This document shows, piece by piece, positions 1 to 7,740 of a stretch of 64,000 nt of DNA. A model generated the notes under the pieces. That model did not search any database. It had not been told where the DNA came from and saw nothing but the letters and a program-made list of their open reading frames with translations. The stretch lies in NCBI RefSeq assembly GCF_029953635.1, contig NZ_CP124543.1, positions 471,455-535,454 on the forward strand, in the 5' to 3' direction. Position 1 is the stretch's first letter; each line of letters opens with the position of its first letter. The stretch is from Halotia branconii CENA392. Its GTDB lineage: Bacteria > Cyanobacteriota > Cyanobacteriia > Cyanobacteriales > Nostocaceae. The translations under genes were made by a program, and so were the position numbers.

Positions 1-1493
1 AAATCTTGTGAGTATACACGTTGCAAATCTGCTGTCATTTTGGCGCGTACTATTTCACTAACGTATTTATTCTCTTGAGTCATCCGCCAAAACATACCCT
101 GCGCTTGCAATGCACCCCAACGCTGGCGATAATTTTCAAATTCTTTGGGCGGGTCAAATGCACAGGCGATCGCATCTTCTAAAACTTTTCGTGGTACTGT
201 CTGATTGGCAGTAAGTTTTTCTTGCAATCTCGCCATCACCCAAGGAGTATGACCGGGAATTAAAATAAATGCTTTATAGGCATTAAAACCAGGATGTCTC
301 CCTAATCTTCCTAAACGCTGCATTATTGTTGCAGAATCACTACTTTCAAAAATTAATAGGTGAATTTTAAAATCAACACCCACATCAACCGCAGACGTAC
401 CCACGACTAAAACAGGCGCTTCTGCATCTTTTAATTCGCTTTGCACCTGGATTCTTTGCTGTCTGTCGATGCGTCCGCTAATTTCTCGAACTTTCACCCC
501 TGGTAATAAATCATTTAGTAAACGCGTCACCTGACCAGCTTTCGCCACAGAATTAACAATAATCAATCCCCTGGCTTTTGATTCTGCATTAAGAATTTGC
601 TGAATCGTGGGAATCATCTCTTTTAACCATGTCTGGGTGTCTGCATCTTTCGCTAATTCCACAAACTCTAATTCCACAGCTTGCAGAATTTGGCGAAACC
701 CAGGCTTTTCCTCACTTGCATACACTCCCTCAATCTCAGCAACTTTAAAACCTACTTGGCGTAATTGTTGGATAAAATCAGCTTTTGGCGTTGCGGAGGT
801 AAACAAAAATCTTCTGGGACGAGATTGATTTTCTTGGCTGCGACGAATAAAAGCCAGACTATTTACAGCAGCCGTTTCTTGATGACTACCAAAAATATGA
901 AACTCATCAAACACCCACAAATCAGGCCATTCAGCCAACACCAACGGTAGTAAATCGCTACCATAAGCAGGGTCACGGTATTGATAATGAGTTATGTAAT
1001 GGAAAATATCAGGATTGGTCAGCAAAACAGGCTTTTGTTGAATTGCTAATAGCAGTTCTTGAAACTTGTTACTTTTTTCAGCTTGTTTAACCCTTCTATT
1101 TAATTCCGCACCATATAAACGGTCTACTCGTCGAGAAGCATCTAAACCAAACAGCGCATTATATTTGTTTTGTTGTTCGGTTTGGTCTTCTACTAGTTCA
1201 ATCGTGGGATATAACCCCATCATCCGAAAATCAGGATTTATTAGTCCCGGTAAATTTGCACCCAACGTCTTACCGTCTCCAGTTGCCGCTTGATTGCAAA
1301 TAATATCTGCATCTCCATGTATAATTTCTTGATAGGTCTTGGCTTGGTGTGACGATAAAGGACAAGCACATCCGGGAGGTGGCTGGAGTTGGGAAGCCCT
1401 TTGAGTGACAATACATTTAGAGGTGCACCCAAGGGGACAGTTCTCAACTCCTAGGTTAAGTTGAGAGTAAAGAGGCTGTAAAAAAAGCTGCAT
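1..1493 (-). CDS. cas3: CRISPR-associated helicase Cas3' (type I-D), N-terminal part; runs off the left edge
   Basis: I translated this reverse-strand frame from the ATG at 1493; about 497 codons are open to the window edge, so the C-terminus is missing. Visible motifs are a Walker A loop ATGDGKT near residue 70-75, a DExH-type box VFDEFHIF near residue 195, a motif III-like LFTSATP, and a motif VI-like QRLGRLGRHPG near residue 395. The N-terminus has clustered cysteines (about residues 19-43) before the helicase core. No HD nuclease precedes the helicase. That fits the stand-alone Cas3' of type I-D, where the HD domain sits on Cas10d. By family knowledge the protein unwinds and degrades target DNA recruited by the I-D Cascade. 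The remaining cas genes should lie left of the window. An ISAzo13-family element sits 117 bp upstream of the start codon. The family call is firm and the subtype is probable. Confidence 0.88.
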   Translation of the reverse strand, partial: MQLFLQPLYSQLNLGVENCPLGCTSKCIVTQRASQLQPPPGCACPLSSHQAKTYQEIIHGDADIICNQAATGDGKTLGANLPGLINPDFRMMGLYPTIELVEDQTEQQNKYNALFGLDASRRVDRLYGAELNRRVKQAEKSNKFQELLLAIQQKPVLLTNPDIFHYITHYQYRDPAYGSDLLPLVLAEWPDLWVFDEFHIFGSHQETAAVNSLAFIRRSQENQSRPRRFLFTSATPKADFIQQLRQVGFKVAEIEGVYASEEKPGFRQILQAVELEFVELAKDADTQTWLKEMIPTIQQILNAESKARGLIIVNSVAKAGQVTRLLNDLLPGVKVREISGRIDRQQRIQVQSELKDAEAPVLVVGTSAVDVGVDFKIHLLIFESSDSATIMQRLGRLGRHPGFNAYKAFILIPGHTPWVMARLQEKLTANQTVPRKVLEDAIACAFDPPKEFENYRQRWGALQAQGMFWRMTQENKYVSEIVRAKMTADLQRVYSQD

Positions 1494-1663
1494 TTGCTTA
1501 TCTGTGTTTCTATTGCATCCAGATTAATACCTGTTTTGGAAATATTGGTATCAAAATTTGATGTCAATGCCTTTTTCTTTTCTCGATTGTGGATAACTTT
1601 TGTAAAGTTAGGGACTTCCAAGAAATAAATTAATCAGCAAAAATCATAAGTTAATCTTTAAGA

Positions 1664-1682
1664 GATAATGATAATCATTCTG
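1664..1682 (+). promoter_or_regulatory. Fur-box-like 19-mer in the left end of the ISAzo13 element
   Basis: GATAATGATAATCATTCTG matches the classical Fur-box consensus (GATAATGATAATCATTATC) at 17 of 19 positions by eye. A similar site is present in the right end at 4292-4310. It may be a Fur operator, or a transposase-binding repeat that resembles one by chance. Function is inferred only. Confidence 0.4.
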
Positions 1683-1688
1683 AAAGGG

Positions 1689-1721
1689 TAAGAGGTGGTT
1701 GCCGTCGGCAACCACCTCTTA
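1689..1721. other. Perfect 15-bp stem with 3-nt loop in the left IS end
   Basis: TAAGAGGTGGTTGCC, loop GTC, then its exact complement. It lies just inside the Fur-box-like block. The IS630 element is inserted at the TA (1722-1723) directly after the last base of the stem. A different but similarly placed hairpin occurs at the other end of the ISAzo13 element. Confidence 0.7.
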
Positions 1722-1723
1722 TA

Positions 1724-2857
1724 CCAATTCACTAAAAGTATGATACAGATAAATTAGGAATAAATATGAACGGGTAAAAATGGTTGGAGTCACCAAAGTC
1801 GAAATAAAAGAATCAGTCCAACAGTTGCATGAACTGCTCGTCAAACAGAAAACAGCATCAAGCCGTGAACGAGTTCAAGCTTTGTATTTACTGAAAATGG
1901 GGCAAGTAAGAACGGTACAGGATGCAGCTTTTGTCGTAGGCAGAGAAAGAGTGACAGTGCAAAGATGGTTAAAAACATATACAGAGTCGGGAATAAACGG
2001 TCTATTGTCAACAAAAAAAAGTCCAGGGCGACCGCCAATTATTGATGGTTCGACCAAAGAACAACTTTTAAAAGAACTTGAACAGCCATTTGGATTTAAA
2101 AGCTATGAAGAAATCCGAACATGGTTGAAAGCGGTTCAAGGTGTGAGAGCGTCGTATAAAGTAGTACATGATACAGTACGCTATCGAATGAAAGCGAAGT
2201 TAAAAGTACCAAGAGCAGTAGGGATAAAACACAATGAAGAAGCAGAATTAGAATTTAAAAAAAACTGCCACAATACCTAGAAGTTATAAAAAAACACGTC
2301 ATAGAGCCAAAAGATAAACATAAAGAAATTAGATACTGGTGTGGTGATGAAAGCCGTGTAGGATTAAAAACAGAATTAGGAAGACTGATCACGCTTTGTG
2401 GCATTAAACCTATTGGCATCATGCAATGGAAACGAGAAAATTTCTATTTATATGGTTTAGTAGAGCCGTTAACTGGTGAGTATTATATTTGGGAATTCTC
2501 TCATCTCAACACAGCTTGCTTCAATATCTTTTTAGAACAGTTTGCAGCTACGTATCCGGAAGATATACACATACTTCAATTAGACAATGGTGCTTTTCAT
2601 TTAAGCCAGACTCTTAAAATTCCAGAAAATATTATTTTATTATTTCAACCTCCACATACTCCCCAAGTCAATCCCATTGAACGTTTATGGGAAGAAGTAA
2701 AAAGGAATTTAAGTTGGGAATGCTTTGCTAATTTGGACGAGTTAAGAACAGTTATTTGGCAACGTCTTGAGGAATTAAACACATCAATTGTTGCGAATAT
2801 TACAGGTTGGGGTTTTATTCTGGATGCTTTATTTGTATCAGGCTTTTCGTGAAATGG
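1724..2857 (+). mobile_element. IS630-family insertion sequence nested in the ISAzo13 element
   Basis: The inverted ends are CCAATTCACTAAAAG at 1724 and its imperfect complement (read from the right, CCATTTCACGAAAAG) ending at 2857. TA dinucleotides lie on both sides (1722-1723 and 2858-2859), the standard IS630/Tc1 target duplication. The element is 1,134 bp with a single transposase in two frames. Because it interrupts the ISAzo13 element, it arrived later or was carried in with it. Confidence 0.85.
1780..2852 (+). CDS. IS630-family DDE transposase, two frames joined by a -1 frameshift
   Basis: The first frame (1780-2280, 166 aa) has a helix-turn-helix region (VQDAAFVVGRERVTVQRWLK) and the linker GRPP. 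The second frame, open from about 2265 to 2852, carries the catalytic part: the first Asp in CGDES, the second in LQLDNG, and the Glu in NPIERLWEE. Both frames meet at a run of eight A (2257-2264). One -1 slip there gives the continuous peptide EFKKKLPQYLEV, so expression probably relies on programmed frameshifting or transcriptional slippage, as known for several IS630 members. All three catalytic residues are present, so the element may still be active. A simple inactivating mutation cannot be excluded. Confidence 0.85.
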
Positions 2858-2971
2858 TATTACCCCCTCAAACACAGAAGGAAAAGTCTGCATCTGCACT
2901 CTGTAAATAATTTCAGTGCAATATCATAATTAATATTCATGTTTTTAGATTTAAAAACTGAAGAGTGAAAA

Positions 2972-4200
2972 TTAAGTGCTGCCACAACAAATATCAACAA
3001 ACCATTTGCCTAAATCGGGAAATTTTTCATGTTCCGAGTTAGTGAGTCTTTCTATTTGTTTTTCAACAGCAGACATAGCCTCCTTAGTAAGAGTAACCCC
3101 AGTTTCATAAGTTTGAGTCACTAACTTAACCACAGGATTCTTACCTTTCCACGTCATGTTTTGAGCAAATTTTAAAGCGGTTGCAACTTCATCTAAAATA
3201 CTGCCATTCCAAGAATTTTCTAATATCCCCCATACTCGCTCGATGGGATTATATTTGCTGTGATAGGGTGGATAGTAGGCTAAACGTATATTCAGTTGAT
3301 ATTCATGAACAAACTCAACGATACGTTTCATAAACTGGGTACGTCTAGAATTATTATCTGTCCCATTATCCTGGTTAATAATCAGGGTTTTTATTGAGGA
3401 AAATCGCCAACTCTCACTCTTCCAAAAATCTTCTAGAACGTCTACAATAAAATCACTCGTTACATTAGACTCTGTAAAGTATAAAAATAGTTCGTCTAAT
3501 TCTGGAAGGAAGATGCCGTAAGGAGTTACGGTAGTTTTTGGATGAAAATTATGGTCTTCTGTTTCTGTGACAACTCGGTTTTTACCTCCTCTGTCAAAGT
3601 AGCCAATATCTACACGGGCTTTGGCATCCAGACTGAGACGTAAGATACTTGGATCATCCAGGGCGGATTGATTAACTATTGCTAATTGTTCAAAGATTGC
3701 GTCTGTTTCTGGAATTTTTTTTGAGGTAAAACTTTTGCTACTCGCTTGAGTCTATAACCTAAATCATTCAATTTAACTCTCATTGTTTCTTCAGTAGGTA
3801 ACTGTTCATCCGTATAACCAAATTTATCAATTAATAGCTTTCTGACCTGACTAGCAGTTAGGCGTGTATACAGCCTTTGGCTTTTAAAACTTGGATCTGT
3901 TTGGCTTTGGAAATCAACTAATTTTTTGATATCTTCTAACAGGTTTGGTAAATGCTCTTCTACTTTCCATCTACCCCTAGCTGAATAATTATCTATACAA
4001 CTAATCCCACTGGTTAGTTCTTTAATTCCTTTACGAATAGTATTTCTATCCCAGCCCAATTCTTTTTGAGCCAGTAATTGTCCTCCGTAACCTAATTCCA
4101 TGACAATTTGTGCTTGAAAACGCCGCCTTGCTGCACCTTTGAGTTGGTTTGCTGTTTCCTTGAATACTTTTTTGACTGAATCAGTTAATTCGAGCAACAC
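2972..4200 (-). CDS. ISAzo13-family transposase, two frames joined by a -1 frameshift
   Basis: The first frame (4200 to 3682) gives a DNA-binding N-terminus (KGAARRRFQAQIVMELGYGG) and ends soon after VLPQKKF. The second frame is open from the same point to the stop at 2972 and contains SLDAKARVDIGYFDRGG, an Asp in IINQDNGTDNN, and YHSKYNPIERVWG, giving a DDE set. The two meet at eight T on the plus strand (3715-3722, A8 in the mRNA). One -1 slip yields PQKKIPETDAIFEQL, the usual sequence at this point of ISAzo13 transposases. No other disruption was found, so the element looks functional apart from the possible programmed slip. The start is 46 nt from the right-end hairpin. Confidence 0.85.
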
Positions 4201-4246
4201 TCCTGTCCACCCACAAAATTCCCTCCAAATTGAATTTACTACGAAT

Positions 4247-4291
4247 AGGGGGGAAGGAGAAGCAGCCTGCGGCTGCTTCTCCTTCCCCCCT
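4247..4291. other. Perfect 21-bp stem with 3-nt loop in the right IS end, in the transposase leader
   Basis: The arm 4247-4267 (starting AGGGGGGAAGG) pairs exactly with 4271-4291, with loop TGC. It lies between the Fur-box-like site at 4292-4310 and the transposase start at 4200, so a transposase mRNA starting at the IS end would have to pass through it. It may act as an attenuator, or as a shield against read-through transcription, a role known for hairpins in IS10/IS50. Confidence 0.7.
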
Positions 4292-4310
4292 TAGAATGAT
4301 TATCATTATT
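4292..4310 (-). promoter_or_regulatory. Fur-box-like 19-mer upstream of the ISAzo13 transposase
   Basis: Read on the minus strand it is AATAATGATAATCATTCTA, matching 16 of 19 positions of the classical Fur box. It is about 92 nt upstream of the transposase start. Its mirrored partner is at 1664-1682. Binding by a Fur protein is inference. Confidence 0.4.
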
Positions 4311-4344
4311 ATAATTGGTCATTTTATTCCTTGGAAGTCCCTTA

Positions 4345-4585
4345 AATGGTATAAATTTGAGAAAATAATCTTATAATCATCACCAAGCCAAAATTTTTGG
4401 CAGGGGAAAGCACGGGCGAAAACCCCCCACCTCCCGCCAAATCGGCAGAACCTTGATAATTGAATAGTTTCAGCGTTTTGAGTATTTTTTGGTTCGCCTT
4501 TAGCAACGGCTGAAATGGACTTTTAAAACAGTCCTGCCAAAATTGCTCTTGGAATATCCTTTGTGTCTAGGTTGTGGCTGGCGGG
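4345..4585 (+). promoter_or_regulatory. CRISPR leader
   Basis: This non-coding stretch of 241 bp directly precedes the first repeat. The repeats end in ATTGAAAC, the usual 8-nt crRNA 5' handle, so the array is read left to right and the leader must be here. It holds a C/G-rich segment (about 4405-4445) and an AT-rich segment. The ISAzo13 element ends exactly at its left border (4341), so the leader itself seems intact. Confidence 0.7.
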
Positions 4586-5431
4586 CTTTCAATTAAATGA
4601 AACCCGGCAACGGGATTGAAACTTTGGGCTGGCCTTTGCGATCGTAAACATCACTCTTTCAATTAAATGAAACCCGGCAACGGGATTGAAACATCGATCT
4701 TAGTTGATGTTCAATATCATCAAAGCTTTCAATTAAATGAAACCCGGCAACGGGATTGAAACGAACCACCAGGCAATCCATCCTGACGCAGCACCGACTT
4801 TCAATTAAATGAAACCCGGCAACGGGATTGAAACATCAAGCAAGGTCTCCGTGATTTAGCTCAAGAAACCGACTTTCAATTAAATGAAACCCGGCAACGG
4901 GATTGAAACATAAGTATCGCTATTTTCCCAATAACATGGGTTGACTTTCAATTAAATGAAACCCGGCAACGGGATTGAAACTAAAAAGTTCTATCCGCCC
5001 CTGGCGCATTTATTTGACTTTCAATTAAATGAAACCCGGCAACGGGATTGAAACAAGAATTTCTAACTCATTACTCATTACTCATTACTTCTTACTCCTT
5101 TCAATTAAATGAAACCCGGCAACGGGATTGAAACCGATCGCAGATTACCTAAAATCACGAACAAATAGTGATACTTTCAATTAAATGAAACCCGGCAACG
5201 GGATTGAAACAAACCTTTATGCCTCCTGTTCCAGCGAACGAAGGAACTTTCAATTAAATGAAACCCGGCAACGGGATTGAAACACAACGATTCAGGGTTG
5301 AAAGCTTTTATAGCAGCGCAACTTTCAATTAAATGAAACCCGGCAACGGGATTGAAACGAGTCAAAGCCGGGAAGGTTCCACTATGTCCGAGCACTTTCA
5401 ATTAAATGAAACCCGGCAACGGGATTGAAAC
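4586..5431 (+). CRISPR. CRISPR array, 12 identical 37-bp repeats, 11 spacers
   Basis: The repeat begins CTTTCAATTAAATG, contains a short CCCG/CGGG stem, and ends GGGATTGAAAC. Repeats start at 4586, 4656, 4726, 4798, 4873, 4945, 5018, 5098, 5174, 5247, 5322 and 5395. Spacers are 33-43 nt. I see no degenerate terminal repeat, which suggests a young array or one whose trailer end was lost. The cas3' helicase on the other side of the IS pair is type I-D-like, and 37-bp repeats ending in ATTGAAAC are typical of cyanobacterial I-D and type III systems. Spacer 7 (5055-5097) is the longest and is built of TTACTCA heptamers. Confidence 0.97.
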
Positions 5432-5485
5432 AGGCTAAGTTTCATATCATAGAACAAAGAGCCTTATTGTCAGGACTGCTTCACG

Positions 5486-6211
5486 ATGTATCAAACCGAT
5501 CCGCCACTTTCCCCAAAAGATGTATTACCTACCATGTATGATCTTCCCAGTGAAGATGCTGAGGAACCTGGTTTGCCGGATCAGTTTCATTTGTTGCAAT
5601 CTCGTCTCTTAGACGAAACCTTCTGTCCGCCAAATTATCCTAGCGACCAAATATTTGTTGCTAGTGATCTGAATCTTTATTATGACGCGCGTCATCCTCT
5701 GTGGCAGAAGCGGCCAGATTGGTTTGCAGTCTTAGGTGTTTCTCGTCTCTATGAACAAAGAGATTTACGCTTAAGCTATGTAGTTTGGCAAGAAGCAGTT
5801 CATCCTTTTATTGTGGTTGAGTTACTTTCTCCCGGTACTGAAAAGGAAGACTTGGGTCAGACATTGCGGGATATTGAACAACCTCCAGGCAAATGGGAAG
5901 TATATGAACAGATCCTGCGCGTTCCTTATTACGCCGTATTTGATCGCTATAAATATGAATTCAAAATGTTTAAGCTGGATGGGGGTCGCTATGCAGAGGT
6001 AGCTTTGCCTGAACCACGTTTCTGGATGCCCGAAATAAAATTAGGCTTGGGTGTATGGCAAGGATGCTATCGAGATGTAGAACAGCCTTGGTTACGTTGG
6101 TATGATAGCAAAGGCAACTGGGTATCAACTTCCCTAGAACAAGAAAGACAACGAACACAAAGATTGATTGCACAGTTGAAAGCGCTTGGTGTTGAACCTG
6201 ATTTAGATTAA
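5486..6211 (+). CDS. Uma2-family (DUF820) putative endonuclease
   Basis: This 241-aa protein belongs to the Uma2 family, a PD-(D/E)XK-like fold greatly expanded in cyanobacteria and of unknown cellular role. The core signature is seen as RPDWFAVLGV, then HPFIVVELLSPGTEKEDLG, then a strand ending YYAVFDRYKYEFKMF and a late WMPEIKLGLGVWQG. The C-terminus is charged (QERQRTQRLIAQLKALG), as is common in the family. It starts 54 nt after the last CRISPR repeat, in the same direction, so it could receive read-through from the array. Nothing suggests a CRISPR function. Two other Uma2 genes are in the window (19460 and 22675). Confidence 0.85.
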   Translation: MYQTDPPLSPKDVLPTMYDLPSEDAEEPGLPDQFHLLQSRLLDETFCPPNYPSDQIFVASDLNLYYDARHPLWQKRPDWFAVLGVSRLYEQRDLRLSYVVWQEAVHPFIVVELLSPGTEKEDLGQTLRDIEQPPGKWEVYEQILRVPYYAVFDRYKYEFKMFKLDGGRYAEVALPEPRFWMPEIKLGLGVWQGCYRDVEQPWLRWYDSKGNWVSTSLEQERQRTQRLIAQLKALGVEPDLD

Positions 6212-6274
6212 CTTTCTGAGAAATTCTTCTAAATAGTAGGATAAAGTTTCTCCATACTGATAAGATATTTCACC

Positions 6275-7174
6275 ATGCCTGAAGGAAAAATATTGTTGAA
6301 ACCTAGCACTTTATGGACAAGTGTCAAAGAACAAACTGCACATGCTTTACAGTGTGGGGCGCTACTGTCAATACCGACGGAGTTTGAATTTGTAGAACAG
6401 GATGGCGTGCTATTTTTAGTGCGGATTTTATCTAATCTCAACCGCAAAAAAGCAGCTAAGGAAAAACAAGATAAACAAACTACTAACTCTGGAAAGGAAT
6501 TTAACCCCTTCCTTCCCTATGAAGAGGATTTGTTTGTTGCGGATATTTCCGAAACTCACGTATGTATTTTAAATAAATTTAACGTTGTTGATTACCATCT
6601 ACTAATCATCACCCGTGCTTTTGAGGAACAGGAAAGCTTACTCACCCTAGAAGATTTTGCCGCTTTATGGGCATGTCTAGCTGATTTTGATGGTTTAGCA
6701 TTCTACAACGGTGGCAAAATTGCAGGTGCTAGTCAGCGACACAAGCATTTACAACTTGTACCTTTACCACTTGCACCTTGCGGTTGGCAGATACCTATTG
6801 AACCGCTATTGGCATCAGCTAAGTTGCAGGATTCTATTGCAACTATACCAGAACTTCCTTTTACACATGCTTTTGCACCACTAGACTCTGATTTGGTACA
6901 GTCTCCGTTAGCTTTGTTAGAGTGTTATCGCACCTTACTACGTGCTGTAGGTTTAGATGCAGTTGATGGCAATAAACAGTCTGGTGCTTACAATTTCTTA
7001 GCTACACGAGAATGGATGCTTATAATACCGCGATCGCAGGAGCATTTTCAGTCTATTTCGATCAACTCATTAGGATTTGCGGGTGCATTACTAGTACGAA
7101 ACGAACAAGAAATGCAACTTCTCAAAAACCAAGGCCCAATGAATATTCTAAAGAATGTCGGTGTATCTATTTAA
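6275..7174 (+). CDS. apa: ATP adenylyltransferase (Ap4A phosphorylase)
   Basis: The 299-aa protein matches the Ap4A phosphorylase branch of the GalT/HIT superfamily. The N-terminal region is the diverged adenylyltransferase part. The active-site segment is QRHKHLQLVPLP near residue 155, giving the H-x-H-x-Q motif whose first histidine takes the nucleotidyl group. Residues around GAYNFLATREWMLIIPRS fit the C-terminal part. It phosphorolyses diadenosine tetraphosphate to ADP and ATP, so it clears a stress nucleotide. It lies 63 nt downstream of the Uma2 gene. A 26-bp perfect inverted repeat begins four bases after its stop codon. Confidence 0.85.
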   Translation: MPEGKILLKPSTLWTSVKEQTAHALQCGALLSIPTEFEFVEQDGVLFLVRILSNLNRKKAAKEKQDKQTTNSGKEFNPFLPYEEDLFVADISETHVCILNKFNVVDYHLLIITRAFEEQESLLTLEDFAALWACLADFDGLAFYNGGKIAGASQRHKHLQLVPLPLAPCGWQIPIEPLLASAKLQDSIATIPELPFTHAFAPLDSDLVQSPLALLECYRTLLRAVGLDAVDGNKQSGAYNFLATREWMLIIPRSQEHFQSISINSLGFAGALLVRNEQEMQLLKNQGPMNILKNVGVSI

Positions 7175-7178
7175 CTAG

Positions 7179-7245
7179 AGATTATAATTAGTGATTCGCT
7201 ACATACAAATTTATCGCAAATGTAGCGAATCACTAATTATAATCT
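7179..7245. repeat. 26-bp perfect inverted repeat, 15-nt loop
   Basis: Arms 7179-7204 (AGATTATAATTAGTGATTCG...) and 7220-7245 are exact complements. The stem is too AT-rich and too long for an ordinary terminator and lacks a T run. It starts just after the apa stop, so it could protect the 3' end of that mRNA, or be a small palindromic mobile element. Confidence 0.85.
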
Positions 7246-7313
7246 AAGTTCGGTAAGCTAGAGTAGGCTACTGCGATACCATTTTGATAATGTAAATCAC
7301 ATAACATCAGCTT

Positions 7314-7670
7314 ATGGAGCCAGACTCTTTACCAACTGAGTTGATTTTGACACATCCGCGTCAATCACTCGGCAAAATCCAACTCGATTGGAAACCCCAA
7401 CCTGGAAATTATCTCGATTTTGAAGGCAAAACTTACGCGGTTTTAGAACGCCGCCACAGATACCAACTTAAATCAGGACGTTACCGCTTGAACAATATAG
7501 CCCTTTATGTACAGTCTGCTCAAAGACCAGCAGAGAAAAGTTTAGTAGCAGGACGTTGGGTAGTAGGTGATGCCACTTGTCGTTATAACGCTCATTCTGA
7601 AATCATTCGCTGTGCAGTCAAACCAGATGGGCCTTGTGAATGTTGCCATTTCTACGAAAGCATTAACTAA
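7314..7670 (+). CDS. DUF6464 family protein, cyanobacterial conserved
   Basis: This 118-aa protein is recognised as the cyanobacterial family DUF6464 and has no known function. Visible features are the segment GNYLDFEGKTYAVLERRHRYQLKSG, a basic middle region, and a C-terminal cysteine cluster (DATCRYNAHSEIIRC, then GPCECCHFYE) that could bind a metal. There is no signal peptide or membrane segment. It is a single gene between the apa hairpin and the convergent fmt gene. Family assignment is from memory of the pattern; function is not inferred. Confidence 0.7.
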   Translation: MEPDSLPTELILTHPRQSLGKIQLDWKPQPGNYLDFEGKTYAVLERRHRYQLKSGRYRLNNIALYVQSAQRPAEKSLVAGRWVVGDATCRYNAHSEIIRCAVKPDGPCECCHFYESIN

Positions 7671-7705
7671 AATATAGTGTTTTTTTATGGACAAAACACA
7701 CCACT

Positions 7706-7740
7706 TTAGCCCCTAGCCCCTAACCCCTAGCCTCTAGCCC
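7706..7740. repeat. Heptanucleotide tandem repeat CTARCCC, five copies
   Basis: Units TTAGCCC, CTAGCCC, CTAACCC, CTAGCCT and CTAGCCC run from 7706 to 7740. The stop codon of fmt (minus strand, 7720-7722) lies inside the third unit, so the last codons of fmt are encoded by the repeat. Heptameric tandem repeats are a known feature of Nostocales genomes. Confidence 0.9.

Larger units (their letters stand above)
1611..4341 (-). mobile_element. ISAzo13-family insertion sequence, interrupted by an IS630 element
   Basis: The outer ends are matching inverted repeats: GGGACTTCCAAGAAATAAA starts at 1611, and the reverse complement of the right end (GGGACTTCCAAGGAATAAA) finishes at 4341. The element is flanked by the trinucleotide TTA on both sides (1608-1610 and 4342-4344), consistent with a 3-bp target duplication. 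Inside the tips both ends share a second block (ATAATGATAATCATTCT) followed by a perfect hairpin. The transposase is on the minus strand. Subtracting the 1,134-bp IS630 insertion and one TA copy leaves an element of about 1.6 kb. The sharp ends, flanking TTA and nearly intact transposase suggest a fairly recent insertion. Confidence 0.85.

Noticed and set aside
5177..5401. Open frame on the minus strand through CRISPR repeats
   Set aside because: It consists of translated repeat units (FNPVAGFHLIES recurring) and is an artefact of the array.
5486..6211. Uma2 gene as a CRISPR accessory nuclease
   Set aside because: It follows the array closely and has a nuclease-like fold, but Uma2 genes are scattered everywhere in cyanobacteria, including two more here; adjacency alone is not evidence.
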